Of a stretch of 37,260 bases of DNA, positions 1-8,321 are shown one piece after another. The stretch comes from Secundilactobacillus angelensis (GTDB lineage Bacteria > Bacillota > Bacilli > Lactobacillales > Lactobacillaceae). The stretch covers positions 1 through 37,260 of the forward strand of contig NZ_JAAXLJ010000021.1 in assembly GCF_012641075.1 (NCBI RefSeq), in the 5' to 3' direction. Below the pieces are notes generated by a model. That model was not told where the DNA came from. It searched no databases and saw only the letters and a program-made list of their open reading frames with translations. Made by a program: the position numbers and the translations under genes. Each line of letters begins with the position of its first letter. Position 1 is the first letter of the stretch.

Positions 1-26
1 TACTTTATACTTTGCATATTAAAACT

Positions 27-61
27 AAAAAAGTCCTAATCACAAAGTAGTGATTAGAACT
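27..61 (-). terminator. Intrinsic terminator of rplM-rpsI
   Basis: On the minus strand, arms at 50-61 and 32-43 form a 12-bp stem with one G-U pair and a 6-nt loop. A run of Ts (27-32) follows. It lies about 40 nt beyond the rpsI stop and closes the rplM-rpsI transcript. Confidence 0.9.
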
Positions 62-103
62 AATTTATAAATTTACCAACAACAGTTGCCAAAGAGCCGT
101 ATA

Positions 104-496
104 TTAACGCTTTGAGAATTGACCAGCCTTACGGGCCTTCTTGAGACCTGGCTTCTTACGTTCTTTCATACGTGCATCACGAGTTAACAGACCGGCACGC
201 TTGAGGGGACCACGGAAATCTGGGTCTACTTCAAGCAATGCACGGGCGATACCGTGACGAACAGCGCCAGCTTGACCTGAGAAGCCACCACCATTAACGT
301 TTGCTAAAACATCGTAGTTGCCTAGAGTTTCAGTAACGTTAAATGGTTGAACAACCACTTCACGCAAGTTAGCGAATGGAATGTATTCTTCAATTGCTTT
401 ATCATTCATAACGATTTTACCAGTACCTGGTACTAAACGTACACGAGCTACTGAGTCTTTACGACGGCCAGTGCCGCGATATTGTACTTGAGCCAA
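104..496 (-). CDS. rpsI: 30S ribosomal protein S9
   Basis: S9 is a small-subunit head protein whose C-terminal tail reaches the P-site tRNA. The 130-residue product has the family length, the GTGRRK(D/E)SVARVRL-type N-terminus and the basic [14 protein letters not shown] ending in which the final Lys-Arg contacts tRNA. The start is TTG at 496, preceded by AAGGAGG with 8 nt spacing; no better ATG exists. It follows rplM by 13 nt, the usual rplM-rpsI pair, and is the last gene before the terminator at 27-61. Expression should follow the rplM promoter and leader. Identity is secure. Confidence 0.98.
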   Translation of the reverse strand: MAQVQYRGTGRRKDSVARVRLVPGTGKIVMNDKAIEEYIPFANLREVVVQPFNVTETLGNYDVLANVNGGGFSGQAGAVRHGIARALLEVDPDFRGPLKRAGLLTRDARMKERKKPGLKKARKAGQFSKR

Positions 497-509
497 TTTG
501 AATTCCTCC

Positions 510-953
510 TTAAATTAGGTTAGTGATGTCTAAAACTTCAGGCTTTTGAGCAGCATTGTCATGTTGGTCGCCAGCGTAAACGTGAAGCTTCAAGCCGATC
601 TTGTGACCTAATGAAGTATGAGGAAGCATACCCTTAACAGAAGTTTCAATCAGCTTTTCTGGGTCATTTGCACGAAAATCGCCAGCAGTGCGTTGCTTTA
701 AACCACCTGGATGGTTCGTATGATGGTAATAGATCTTCCGTGAAGCCTTCTTACCCGTTAAAGCAATCTTTGAAGCATTGATCACGATAACGTGATCACC
801 AGTATCTACATTTGGGGTGAACGTTGGCTTATTCTTACCACGTAAGATGTTTGCGACAGCTGAAGCAAGACGTCCCAAAGGAACATCAGTTGCATCAACC
901 ACGTACCACTTGCGATCCACGTCACCTGGTTTAGCCATATATGTTGTACGCAC
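510..953 (-). CDS. rplM: 50S ribosomal protein L13
   Basis: L13 is an early-assembly 23S rRNA-binding protein of the large subunit. The 147-residue product carries the typical [16 protein letters not shown] opening, the HVIVINA segment and the [12 protein letters not shown] motif. I chose the GTG start at 953 because GGAGG lies 9 nt upstream; an internal ATG five codons later has no comparable SD. It heads a two-gene unit with rpsI, with its own promoter (1040-1068) and a structured leader (979-1028), and is separated from truA upstream. In many Firmicutes L13 represses its own synthesis by binding such a leader; here that is inferred from structure. Confidence 0.98.
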   Translation of the reverse strand: MRTTYMAKPGDVDRKWYVVDATDVPLGRLASAVANILRGKNKPTFTPNVDTGDHVIVINASKIALTGKKASRKIYYHHTNHPGGLKQRTAGDFRANDPEKLIETSVKGMLPHTSLGHKIGLKLHVYAGDQHDNAAQKPEVLDITNLI

Positions 954-978
954 GATTAATTTCCTCCAATTTCAGTGT

Positions 979-1028
979 TTGTTTGACATCCGTTAACAAG
1001 TTTCCGGGGCTTATCGTGGGGCAAACAA
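979..1028 (-). promoter_or_regulatory. L13-type ribosomal protein leader
   Basis: The minus-strand leader of rplM has an outer 7-bp stem (TTGTTTG at 1022-1028 with CAAACAA at 979-985). Inside it is a hairpin, GATAAG pairing with CTTGTT around a 9-nt loop. It starts just downstream of the predicted transcription start and ends about 25 nt before the rplM start. This layout resembles the known Firmicutes L13 leader family; the match is from memory, not from a covariance search. Confidence 0.65.
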
Positions 1029-1039
1029 TACCAATTAAC

Positions 1040-1068
1040 ATAGTACAAATTTCTGTCCCTTAAGTCAA
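1040..1068 (-). promoter_or_regulatory. Sigma-A promoter of rplM-rpsI
   Basis: TTGACT (1063-1068) and TACTAT (1040-1045) are separated by exactly 17 bp on the minus strand. The promoter lies in the truA-rplM gap and gives a leader of about 80 nt, so rplM-rpsI need not depend on read-through from ecfA1-truA. Confidence 0.85.
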
Positions 1069-1104
1069 GGGTTTTCCGTATTTGTTTTCGTTCTTGTGTG
1101 AATT

Positions 1105-1899
1105 CTATCGCTGTCGCTTAGGCAGCTTAGTGGGATGCTCTGGATCATCGCCTTCATAATAGACGTGCTTCAGATACAACCCGCTGGCTGGCACCGTTCG
1201 ACGGGCCGCACGGCGATCATTGATCCGGTATAGATTCTGAATATCGTTAACTGGCCGGGTACCAGCACCGATTTCCACCAGTACCCCTACCATGATACGC
1301 ACCTGGTTATAAAGAAAGCCGTTGCCGTAAAATTCAAATACCAGCTCGTTATTGGCTTCATCCTTGTGACAGCCAGCTTCGTAAATCGTCCGGTAATTGG
1401 TTCGAGCTGATGAGCCAGAAGCCACGAAGCTCGTAAAATCATGCTCACCAATCAAATCTTTGGCTGCCTGATTGATTCGGTCGACGTCAACTGGAAACTT
1501 CCAGTGTCCGGTGTAGTTACGCTTAAACGGATTGCGGAATTCGCCTAGGTCCATTCGATACATGTACCGCTTGCCAGAAACGTCATAACGGGCATGAAAC
1601 TCGTCGCTAACGATATCTACATGCAGAACCTCCATATCGACAGGCAACATGGAATTCAGGCCCTTACGCATGTTTTCAGCCGTTAAATGATACGGCATAT
1701 CAAAGTGAACAACCTGTCCCAGCGCATGAACACCAGCATCCGTTCGACCAGAACCGTAAACGACAATCGCTGGTGTCGGATTCTTAGCCATTTTGTTGAC
1801 GACTCGGGTCAGCTCGCTTTCAATCGTCCGCTTGTTGGGCTGGCGCTGAAAGCCGGCAAAGTTAGTGCCATCATAGGCTAATGTAATTTTATATCTCAA
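1105..1899 (-). CDS. truA: tRNA pseudouridine(38-40) synthase
   Basis: TruA isomerizes uridines 38, 39 and 40 in the anticodon arm of many tRNAs. The catalytic motif GSGRTDAGVHAL is present, with the nucleophile at Asp54. The longest frame starts at 1941 inside ecfT, but the product aligns from MRYKITLAYDGTNFAG. I therefore chose the TTG at 1899, preceded by GAGAGG with 9 nt spacing, giving 264 residues, close to the usual length. It is the last gene of the ecfA1-ecfA2-ecfT-truA group, 13 nt after ecfT, a common arrangement in lactobacilli. No terminator was seen before the rplM promoter, so partial read-through into rplM is possible. Confidence 0.96.
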   Translation of the reverse strand: MRYKITLAYDGTNFAGFQRQPNKRTIESELTRVVNKMAKNPTPAIVVYGSGRTDAGVHALGQVVHFDMPYHLTAENMRKGLNSMLPVDMEVLHVDIVSDEFHARYDVSGKRYMYRMDLGEFRNPFKRNYTGHWKFPVDVDRINQAAKDLIGEHDFTSFVASGSSARTNYRTIYEAGCHKDEANNELVFEFYGNGFLYNQVRIMVGVLVEIGAGTRPVNDIQNLYRINDRRAARRTVPASGLYLKHVYYEGDDPEHPTKLPKRQR

Positions 1900-1912
1900 A
1901 AGTTCGTTCCTC

Positions 1913-2713
1913 TCAAATAAAATAACGTAAGGCAACCACACTGCTTAAGCCAACCATATAGATCACCAGTGACCAGCTATCTAGGCGTCGCCACTTGAGT
2001 TGCCTGTACTTGGTCCGGTTTTCACCGTCCTGGTAGCCCCGAGCCTCCATTGCCGTGGAAATTTCAATCGCTCGGTTAAACGCGTTAACAAACAGTGGAA
2101 TCAAAATTGGCACGATTGTCCGAATTCGTTGCCGCAAACCGCCTTCGCCAAAGTCAACGCCACGAGAGCGTTGCGCGTTCATGATTTTCTCGGCCTCATC
2201 CATTAAAGTCGGCACAAATCTAAGTGCTAAGGATAGCATCAAAGCAAGAGTCGCCACCGGAAAATGAACTTTGCGCAGCGGACTCAGCAAGGACTCAATA
2301 CCATCCGCAATCTCCAACGGTTCAGTGGTAAAAGTCAGAATAGTCGAAATCAGGATGATTAAGACAAACCGCATGAGGATGACCCCAGCACTATTCAGAC
2401 CATTTTGAGTGACTGATAGCCACCCCCACTGCCAGTAAACATGACCGCCAGCACCAAAGAAGACTTGAATTAAAACGGTAAAAATCATTAACCAAAATAA
2501 GGGCATTAATCCGTGAATGTATACTCTGAGTGGGATAGCTGAAGCAACCACTGATGCCAGGAGTAACACTGTCATCACCAGGTAAGTCCAGAAATCATTT
2601 GCAAAAAAGATCACTGCTATATATAGGAAGCACAGGACTAACTTAGCCCGGGGATCCATTCGGTGAACCCAGGAATGTCCGGGAATGAAGCGACCAAACA
2701 TTACCTTATTCAT
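1913..2713 (-). CDS. ecfT: ECF transporter transmembrane component EcfT
   Basis: EcfT is the membrane scaffold that couples two ATPases to exchangeable substrate-binding S components in group II ECF vitamin and metal transporters. The product (266 residues) opens with [21 protein letters not shown], has several hydrophobic segments (about 25-60, 65-88, 108-130, 152-168, 245-265), and carries the two Ala/Ser-Arg-Gly coupling motifs, SRG at 183-185 and ARG at 224-226, that dock the ATPases. I use the ATG at 2713, preceded by AAGGGGG with 9 nt spacing, instead of the longer frame from 2752. This gives an 8-bp overlap with ecfA2, suggesting translational coupling. No S component is nearby, as expected for a shared energizing module. 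Confidence 0.96.
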   Translation of the reverse strand: MNKVMFGRFIPGHSWVHRMDPRAKLVLCFLYIAVIFFANDFWTYLVMTVLLLASVVASAIPLRVYIHGLMPLFWLMIFTVLIQVFFGAGGHVYWQWGWLSVTQNGLNSAGVILMRFVLIILISTILTFTTEPLEIADGIESLLSPLRKVHFPVATLALMLSLALRFVPTLMDEAEKIMNAQRSRGVDFGEGGLRQRIRTIVPILIPLFVNAFNRAIEISTAMEARGYQDGENRTKYRQLKWRRLDSWSLVIYMVGLSSVVALRYFI

Positions 2714-3584
2714 GGCGGTCATCCCCCTTCCCAAGCTGTGGTGCGATTTCATCAGCCAACTCAGAAACGGTCAGCGGCATGGTCTCAAATTCAAAACCAG
2801 CTTGTTGCAACTCATAGGCAAACCGGGTTGCAGAAGGCAGTCCTAACTGATGGGCCGTCAACCACTCTGGATCACTAAAGATTTCTCGCGGTGTCCCCTG
2901 TTTAAGCAGCTCACCGTGCCCCATAACCAGCACGTGGTCAGCGTAATCCGCTACATCATCCATTTGATGGGTAATCAGCACAATTGTTAACCCCTGCTCT
3001 TCACGTAGCCTGGTGACCAGCTGCATGATCTCTAATCGGCCTCGCGGGTCCAAGCCGGCCGTTGGTTCATCTAGCACCAAAACTTCTGGTTCCAGCGCTA
3101 AAACACCAGCAATCGCTACCCGGCGCATTTGCCCACCAGACAAATCAAAGGGTGAGCGACTCAACAATGATTCATCCAGGCCAACTTCACCGGCCATCCG
3201 TTTAGCCAATTCGTTAGCATCCGCTTCTGATACCCCAAAGTTCTGTGGGCCAAAAGCAATATCTTTCAGCACGGTTTCTTCAAACAGCTGGTTTTCTGGG
3301 AACTGAAACACCATACCAACCTTTTTACGTAACGGTTTTAAATGCTTATTGTTAGTTTCATTCGTGATTACTTGGTCACCGATAGTCACTGTCCCAGAGG
3401 AAGGCTTCAGCAGCGCGTTGAGATGCTGAATCAAAGTGGATTTACCACTACCCGTTTGGCCGATGACTGCCGTAAAGGTCCCCGACTTGATTTGCAAGTT
3501 GATGTTCTTCAGGGCTTGGACAGCAAATGGCGTGCCTGCTTGATACGAATAATTTACTTGTTCAAACGTGATGTCCGTAGCCAA
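2706..3584 (-). CDS. ecfA2: ECF transporter ATPase EcfA2
   Basis: This is one of two ABC ATPases that power the shared ECF module. Visible motifs are Walker [10 protein letters not shown] (residues 42-50), the signature [13 protein letters not shown], Walker [13 protein letters not shown] and a switch histidine in ITHQMDD. The product has 292 residues. The apparent start is TTG at 3584, with a modest AAAGGGG about 9 nt upstream, so the gene overlaps ecfA1 by 31 bp. Overlaps on both sides with ecfA1 and ecfT imply equal expression, fitting the 1:1:1 complex. The A2 assignment rests on order and on closer resemblance to EcfA2 than EcfA1. Confidence 0.95.
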   Translation of the reverse strand: MATDITFEQVNYSYQAGTPFAVQALKNINLQIKSGTFTAVIGQTGSGKSTLIQHLNALLKPSSGTVTIGDQVITNETNNKHLKPLRKKVGMVFQFPENQLFEETVLKDIAFGPQNFGVSEADANELAKRMAGEVGLDESLLSRSPFDLSGGQMRRVAIAGVLALEPEVLVLDEPTAGLDPRGRLEIMQLVTRLREEQGLTIVLITHQMDDVADYADHVLVMGHGELLKQGTPREIFSDPEWLTAHQLGLPSATRFAYELQQAGFEFETMPLTVSELADEIAPQLGKGDDRHE

Positions 3585-4387
3585 TCGACTAAGCCCCTTT
3601 CATCTAAATAAGATTCAGGTACCGCTATGTGCCGCTCCTGCAAAGCGTCTTTGACCTTTTCGGGAAGCGGTACATCCAGTCCCATTTCAACCAGTTGTTT
3701 GCCGTGATTAAAGAGCTCACTAGGGGTTGACTCTTCCACAAAGTGACCATCATCGATCACCACGATCCGATCAGCGTTAGCCGCCTCGTTGATATCGTGA
3801 GTAATGGAAAGCACGGTTAGGTTGAGGTCGTCTTTCAACTGTTGAATCACCTGTAAAATTGCTTGCCGACCACGAGGATCCAACATGCTGGTGGCTTCAT
3901 CTAAAATTAATATCTTGGGGGCAATGGCGATAATCCCGGCTAATGCCACCCGCTGCTTTTGGCCGCCAGACAAGTTGGCAGGTTCGCGATCCTTGTAATC
4001 CAGCATCCCGACCTGTTCCAGCGCGTGATTGACTCTCGTCACCATGGTGTCACGGTCAACGGAACGATTCTCCATGCCAAAAGCCACGTCATCGGCCACA
4101 GTCGCGCCAACGAATTGGTTATCGGGATTCTGAAAGACCATGCCGACTTTTTCCCGAATTTGCCAAACGCTTTCTGGTGTCAGCTCCTGATCGTCAATGG
4201 TGATCTTACCAGAATCAGCTGCCATAAGCCCAATGAGCAGCTTCGCTAAAGTGCTCTTACCGCTCCCGTTATGACCCACGATTGCCACCCAATCACCCGT
4301 TTGGATTTCAAGGCTCACGTCATCAATGGCTTGGGTATCGCTATTACTATATTTATAATTTAAATGTTCAACCTTGATAATGGCCAT
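3554..4387 (-). CDS. ecfA1: ECF transporter ATPase EcfA1
   Basis: This is the partner ABC ATPase of the ECF module. Motifs are Walker [10 protein letters not shown] (residues 38-46), signature [13 protein letters not shown], Walker [13 protein letters not shown] and switch ITHDINEA. The longest frame starts at 4417, but the protein aligns from [13 protein letters not shown]. The ATG at 4387 has CGGAGA 9 nt upstream, giving 277 residues. It is the first gene of ecfA1-ecfA2-ecfT-truA and has an extended -10 promoter just upstream. In many lactobacilli ecfA1 directly follows rplQ; here ndh and two terminator-like structures separate them, so this operon is transcriptionally independent of the alpha operon. 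Confidence 0.96.
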   Translation of the reverse strand: MAIIKVEHLNYKYSNSDTQAIDDVSLEIQTGDWVAIVGHNGSGKSTLAKLLIGLMAADSGKITIDDQELTPESVWQIREKVGMVFQNPDNQFVGATVADDVAFGMENRSVDRDTMVTRVNHALEQVGMLDYKDREPANLSGGQKQRVALAGIIAIAPKILILDEATSMLDPRGRQAILQVIQQLKDDLNLTVLSITHDINEAANADRIVVIDDGHFVEESTPSELFNHGKQLVEMGLDVPLPEKVKDALQERHIAVPESYLDERGLVDWLRTSRLNK

Positions 4388-4422
4388 TATAGTTTGTCTC
4401 CGTCTATTGAAATTCAATCGCT

Positions 4423-4431
4423 ATTATAACA
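4423..4431 (-). promoter_or_regulatory. Extended -10 promoter of the ecfA1 operon
   Basis: TATAAT (4423-4428) is preceded by TGT, giving the extended -10 form TGnTATAAT on the minus strand. No good -35 is present at 16-18 bp, which is typical of this promoter class. It is divergent from the ndh promoter, about 60 bp away. Confidence 0.7.
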
Positions 4432-4491
4432 AATCTGGCCCCTACATTGATACTTTCACAAACATTTTTTTGATTTACTGCGGTTTATCAT

Positions 4492-4520
4492 TTGGCATGC
4501 TCACTTTTCTAGCCTATAAT
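4492..4520 (+). promoter_or_regulatory. Sigma-A promoter of ndh
   Basis: TTGGCA (4492-4497) and TATAAT (4515-4520) are spaced by 17 bp on the plus strand. The predicted transcription start near 4527 gives a leader of about 45 nt containing a cre-like site and an AGGAGG SD 7 nt before the ATG. Confidence 0.85.
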
Positions 4521-4530
4521 TAAATAAGTA

Positions 4531-4544
4531 GGAGAACGCTTTCA
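4531..4544. promoter_or_regulatory. Candidate cre (CcpA-binding) site in the ndh leader
   Basis: Read on the minus strand, TGAAAGCGTTCTCC matches the cre consensus TGWAARCGYTWNCW at 12 of 14 positions, including the central AARCGYT. It lies just downstream of the predicted transcription start of ndh, where CcpA binding normally represses by blocking initiation or elongation. This suggests lower NDH-2 expression on preferred sugars. It is a sequence match only. Confidence 0.6.
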
Positions 4545-4571
4545 CTATTATTTTTTTTAGGAGGTTTATCA

Positions 4572-6215
4572 ATGACAAAAAATATCGTTGTCGTTGGTGC
4601 TGGTTTCGCGGGGGTTTTAACAACCAAGAAGCTGGCTAAACGATTCAAATCTAATGCTGATGTGACCATCACTTTAATTGATCGTCACTCATATTTCACC
4701 TACTTGACCGAGCTTCACGAAGTCGCAACGGAGCGGGTACAGCCTGACGCAGTTCAATACGATTTACAGCACTTATTCAATCATGCTAAAAACGTCACGC
4801 TAGTTACCGACAACGTTACTCAAGTGGACAAGGAAAACAAAAAGGTGATTGGCGAAAACGGTGAATATCCGTTTGACAGTCTAGTCATTAGTTTAGGCGG
4901 CGAACCTAACGACTTTGGGACGCCGGGTGTGAAGGAAAATGGGTATACACTCTGGTCCATGGAAGATGCTATTCGTCTGCGCACGCACTTGGATGATGTT
5001 GTTCGTCGAGGCGCTGCTGAGCACGATCCACAAAAGCGCCAAACGTTATTAACCATCGTTGTCTGTGGTTCTGGCTTTACTGGTGCAGAAACCATTGGCG
5101 AACTGATCGACTACAAACAAGTATTGGCTAAACGTTACCGCATTGATGCTGATGAAATCAAGGTTATCTTGGTCGAAGCTGCACCAACGATTATTAACAT
5201 GCTTGATCGAACCAATGCCGCTCATGCTGAAAAGTATATCAAGGAAAATGGTATTGAAATCCGTGCGTCATCTGCCATCACCGCAGTTAATCCAGATTCA
5301 GTTGAAATTAAAGAGCAAGACCCAATTGCTACCGAAACCTTGATCTGGACTGCTGGTGTCAAGACCAACCACACCGCCGATGAATTTGGTATCGAGTCTG
5401 GTCGTGGTGGTCGTCTGATCACCAACAAATATCTGCAGGCGCAAGGGTTCGAAGATAAGGCCATTTACGTTGCTGGTGATGATGCCAACGCTACTGAGGA
5501 GGGTGCTGAACGTGCAGTTCCTCAAACGGCGCAAGAAGCTGAATTTGAATCCTATGTGGTAGCCCACAACGTTGCTGAAGATATTAACGGCAGCCAGAAC
5601 TACCAGGAATTCAAGGATAAGAACATGGGCTTCATGGTCTCATTTGGTTATCGATACGGGATTGCACAAGTCTTTGGTGGCAAACGTATTCGTGGCTGGT
5701 TTGCAACCTGCATGAAGCATGGTGGTAACCTACTGTACTTCTGGCGGATTCGTTCTGGTTATGCAATGTGGAAGTACCTCAAGGATGAAATCTTCAAGAC
5801 AGAAAATAAACGAACGGTACTTGGCAGCAACACCGCTACCAACACCAATGTACTTTGGACACTGCCACTGCGGTTATTCTTCGGTCTTGGCTTATTCTTC
5901 GATGGTATGAGTAACATGGGCGGTACTGCTGGTTGGATGACCAGTTTGTCACCAACTATGGGGACGATTGAACTAGTACTAGGTATCCTGATCTTCTTCG
6001 GTCTCGCAACCTGGTGTGCAAACTTCCTGGTGATTCTAGGCTTCCTATTCCTAGTCCACACCTGGCCAGCTAGCTGGATATGTTTCGTAGCCTTTGCGCT
6101 ACTCAACGGATCCGGTCGAACATTCGGCTTGGATATCTGGTTTGTACCGTGGTTACAACGGACTTGGGGTAAATCTCGTTACGGGACGCCTAAATCGATT
6201 TACAAGCACAAATAA
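4572..6215 (+). CDS. ndh: Type II NADH:quinone oxidoreductase with C-terminal DoxX-like membrane domain
   Basis: NDH-2 passes electrons from NADH through FAD to a quinone at the inner membrane face without pumping protons. The 547-residue product has an FAD-binding Rossmann motif GAGFAG (9-14), a second NADH-binding motif GSGFTGAE (166-173), and a third FAD contact AGDD (301-304). The quinone-site segment reads PQTAQEAEF (317-325), so the last Gln of the usual AQxAxQ pattern is Phe. Residues 1-410 match ordinary NDH-2 length. Residues 428-528 add about four hydrophobic segments with a DoxX-like first helix (LRLFFGLGLFFDGM) and ending (GSGRTFGLDIW). The start has AGGAGG 7 nt upstream. It stands alone on the plus strand between rplQ and ecfA1, with its own promoter, a cre-like site and a terminator. 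A role in respiration with external heme/menaquinone, or in extracellular electron transfer, is inference. Confidence 0.92.
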   Translation: MTKNIVVVGAGFAGVLTTKKLAKRFKSNADVTITLIDRHSYFTYLTELHEVATERVQPDAVQYDLQHLFNHAKNVTLVTDNVTQVDKENKKVIGENGEYPFDSLVISLGGEPNDFGTPGVKENGYTLWSMEDAIRLRTHLDDVVRRGAAEHDPQKRQTLLTIVVCGSGFTGAETIGELIDYKQVLAKRYRIDADEIKVILVEAAPTIINMLDRTNAAHAEKYIKENGIEIRASSAITAVNPDSVEIKEQDPIATETLIWTAGVKTNHTADEFGIESGRGGRLITNKYLQAQGFEDKAIYVAGDDANATEEGAERAVPQTAQEAEFESYVVAHNVAEDINGSQNYQEFKDKNMGFMVSFGYRYGIAQVFGGKRIRGWFATCMKHGGNLLYFWRIRSGYAMWKYLKDEIFKTENKRTVLGSNTATNTNVLWTLPLRLFFGLGLFFDGMSNMGGTAGWMTSLSPTMGTIELVLGILIFFGLATWCANFLVILGFLFLVHTWPASWICFVAFALLNGSGRTFGLDIWFVPWLQRTWGKSRYGTPKSIYKHK

Positions 6216-6239
6216 AACCTAACTGAATAGTTTAAACTC

Positions 6240-6274
6240 AAAAGGGACACCTCAGTTGTTGAGATGTCCCTTTT
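6240..6274. terminator. Terminator downstream of ndh, possibly bidirectional
   Basis: Arms at 6240-6254 and 6260-6274 form a 15-bp stem with one imperfect pair and a 5-nt loop, ending in TTTT on the plus strand. On the minus strand the odd pair is G-U, so the hairpin also forms in transcripts arriving from rplQ, though without a following T tract. Confidence 0.8.
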
Positions 6275-6302
6275 GTGGTGCCAAACACATAAATGAAGAC
6301 AC

Positions 6303-6432
6303 AAAAAAATCACTACCGAGTAAATGGCGCACGGACAAACCGCATTCAAGCTAGACTCGAATTCATCATCATCATAGCGCTTTATGTCATAAACTCGGTG
6401 TGATTCTATTGCGATCAGCAATAGAGCTGATC
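6303..6432 (-). terminator. Structured 3' region of the alpha operon with a long-loop terminator
   Basis: Downstream of rplQ on the minus strand, AATCAC and CCGAGT (within 6393-6405) can pair with ACTCGG and GTGATT (within 6308-6321), followed by a run of seven Ts. The arms are about 70 nt apart, so this is an unusual terminator. Just before it lie two overlapping, mutually exclusive 7-bp hairpins: GATCAGC/GCTGATC (6426-6432 with 6413-6419) and CTATTGC/GCAATAG (6418-6424 with 6406-6412). Confidence 0.55.
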
Positions 6433-6458
6433 ACGATTACTGCATTAATAATACTTAA

Positions 6459-6842
6459 TTAGTCAACAAGTTGTAGAATAACCATTTGTGCGCCATCGCC
6501 ACGACGAGGCATGGTCTTCAAGATACGAGTATAACCACCATTACGGTCAGCATACTTAGGTGCAACTTCGCTGAATAGCTTTTGTAATGCTGTTGAGACT
6601 TCGATGTTATCGCCATCTTCTTTAACATCAGCAACTACGTCACGAAGGAAACCGGCAGCTTGACGACGGGCGTGCAAGTCGCCACGCTTACCTAAGCTGA
6701 TCATCTTGTCAGTAGTAGAACGTACTTCTTTGGCACGTGCTTCAGTAGTCTTGATTTGGCCATGAATTAATAATTCAGTGGTAAGATCCCGAAGTAACGC
6801 GCGACGTTGTGAACTTGTTCGTTGCAATTTACGGTAACTCAT
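6459..6842 (-). CDS. rplQ: 50S ribosomal protein L17
   Basis: L17 is a large-subunit protein near the exit tunnel region. The 127-residue product starts [20 protein letters not shown], has the [14 protein letters not shown] segment and ends with [14 protein letters not shown], all typical of the bacterial family. The ATG at 6842 is preceded by AGGAGGGT. It follows rpoA by 29 nt and is the last gene of the 29-gene S10-spc-alpha array. In many relatives ecfA1 comes next, but here a terminator region and ndh intervene. Confidence 0.98.
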   Translation of the reverse strand: MSYRKLQRTSSQRRALLRDLTTELLIHGQIKTTEARAKEVRSTTDKMISLGKRGDLHARRQAAGFLRDVVADVKEDGDNIEVSTALQKLFSEVAPKYADRNGGYTRILKTMPRRGDGAQMVILQLVD

Positions 6843-6871
6843 TACTGGATACCCTCCTTTTTATATTTATA

Positions 6872-7819
6872 CTAGTCTTCTTTACGAAGTGATAACCCAA
6901 GGTCGTTGAGCTTTGCTTTGACTTCTTCCAATGACTTCCGGCCTAAGTTACGAACCTTCATCATATCGGCTTCAGTCTTGTTGGTCAGCTCTTGAACAGT
7001 GTTGATTCCCGCACGTTTGAGACAGTTGTATGAACGGACTGATAAGTCAAGCTCTTCAATCGTCATCTCAAGCATCTTTTCTTTGTGGGTCTCTTCTTTT
7101 TCAACCATGATTTCAGCGTTCTTAGCTTCGTCTGTTAAATCAACAAACATCGCCAAGTGTTCCGTTAAAATCTTAGCAGCTAAACTGATAGATTCACTAG
7201 GCGTAATTGAACTGTCAGTCCAAACATCCATCGTTAACTTGTCATAGTCAGTTCTCTGACCAACCCGCGTGTTTTCAACCTGATAGTTAACACGTTCGAT
7301 TGGGGTATAAATAGAGTCAATAGGCAAAACGCCAATTGGCATATCTTCCTTAGCCTTGTTTCGGTCAGCTGAAACGTAGCCGCGACCTTTATTTGCAGTC
7401 ATTCGCATATGGAAGGTTGCCCCTTCTGCGACAGTCGCAATATAAAGATCAGGATTGAGAACTGTGACATCACTGTCAGCAGCAATGTCACCAGCTGTAA
7501 CTTGAGCAGGTCCCTTAACGTCAATTTCCATTGATTCGATTTCATCGTCAGGTCCTTCAAGCTTAAGCGAAATCTTCTTAACGTTCAGAATAATCTGAGT
7601 AACATCTTCCACAACACCTTCGATAGTCGAAAATTCGTGTAAGACACCATCAATCTGAATACTTGTGACAGCAGCACCAGGCAGCGATGAAAGCAGAATT
7701 CGTCTTAAAGAATTCCCTAACGTAGTTCCATAACCACGTTCGAGAGGTTCAACGACAAACTTGCCGTAATCGTCGCTTTCTTCAATTTTGTGAATGTTAG
7801 GCTTTTCGAATTCGATCAT
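6872..7819 (-). CDS. rpoA: DNA-directed RNA polymerase subunit alpha
   Basis: The alpha dimer nucleates RNA polymerase assembly and binds upstream promoter DNA and activators. At 315 residues the length is normal. The N-terminal assembly domain (about 1-230) contains [20 protein letters not shown], and a linker leads to the C-terminal domain (about 245-315) with helix-hairpin-helix segments [12 protein letters not shown] and [12 protein letters not shown]. The ATG at 7819 has AAAGGGG upstream. It lies 85 nt after rpsK, a relatively large gap containing a small hairpin, so a weak extra promoter or processing site is possible but unproven. Confidence 0.98.
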   Translation of the reverse strand: MIEFEKPNIHKIEESDDYGKFVVEPLERGYGTTLGNSLRRILLSSLPGAAVTSIQIDGVLHEFSTIEGVVEDVTQIILNVKKISLKLEGPDDEIESMEIDVKGPAQVTAGDIAADSDVTVLNPDLYIATVAEGATFHMRMTANKGRGYVSADRNKAKEDMPIGVLPIDSIYTPIERVNYQVENTRVGQRTDYDKLTMDVWTDSSITPSESISLAAKILTEHLAMFVDLTDEAKNAEIMVEKEETHKEKMLEMTIEELDLSVRSYNCLKRAGINTVQELTNKTEADMMKVRNLGRKSLEEVKAKLNDLGLSLRKED

Positions 7820-7904
7820 TCTTATCTTTTACCCCTTTCAAAACGCGTTGAGCCATATAAATAAGTCCCATCATGTAGTCGTATGCCCACTAAAACGGGA
7901 TACA

Positions 7905-8294
7905 CTATACTCGACGGCGCTTCGGAGGACGAGAACCATTATGAGGAACTGGAGTAACGTCCCGAATGGCAGTTACTTCAAGTCCAGTAGATTGTAAAGC
8001 ACGGATTGCAGCTTCACGACCTGAACCTGGGCCCTTAACAGCAACTTCAACAGTCTTCATACCATGTTCCATAGAGTTCTTAGCAGCAGCTTCAGCAGCC
8101 ATTTGTGCAGCAAATGGTGTTGATTTACGACTACCCTTAAACCCTAATGAACCAGCAGAAGACCAAGCAATTGCGTTACCTTGCATGTCAGTAATCATGA
8201 CCAGAGTGTTGTTAAATGTTGAGTGAATGTGAGCAACACCAGACTCGATATTTTTCTTTACGCGGCGTTTGCGCGAAGTTTTTCTAGTTGCCAT
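7905..8294 (-). CDS. rpsK: 30S ribosomal protein S11
   Basis: S11 sits on the platform of the small subunit next to the mRNA exit and helps shape the E site. The 129-residue product has the conserved [32 protein letters not shown] and [15 protein letters not shown] segments. The ATG at 8294 is preceded by AGGAGG at normal spacing. It follows rpsM by 27 nt in the usual rpmJ-rpsM-rpsK-rpoA-rplQ order. Confidence 0.98.
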   Translation of the reverse strand: MATRKTSRKRRVKKNIESGVAHIHSTFNNTLVMITDMQGNAIAWSSAGSLGFKGSRKSTPFAAQMAAEAAAKNSMEHGMKTVEVAVKGPGSGREAAIRALQSTGLEVTAIRDVTPVPHNGSRPPKRRRV

Positions 8295-8321
8295 AAAATG
8301 TCATAACCTCCTTTTAGTAAA

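Noticed and set aside
4455-4461. Possible Rex half-site TTGTGAA in the ecfA1-ndh gap
   Set aside because: Only one half of the palindrome is present; the second TTCACAA arm at the right spacing is missing, so Rex control of ndh is not supported here.
5759-6106. 115-codon minus-strand frame inside ndh
   Set aside because: It is a shadow of the ndh C-terminal domain; no SD or family-like features.
6200-6421. 73-codon open frame on the minus strand downstream of rplQ
   Set aside because: It spans both terminator structures, has no SD and a cysteine-rich, unfamily-like sequence; it is better explained as untranslated structured RNA.
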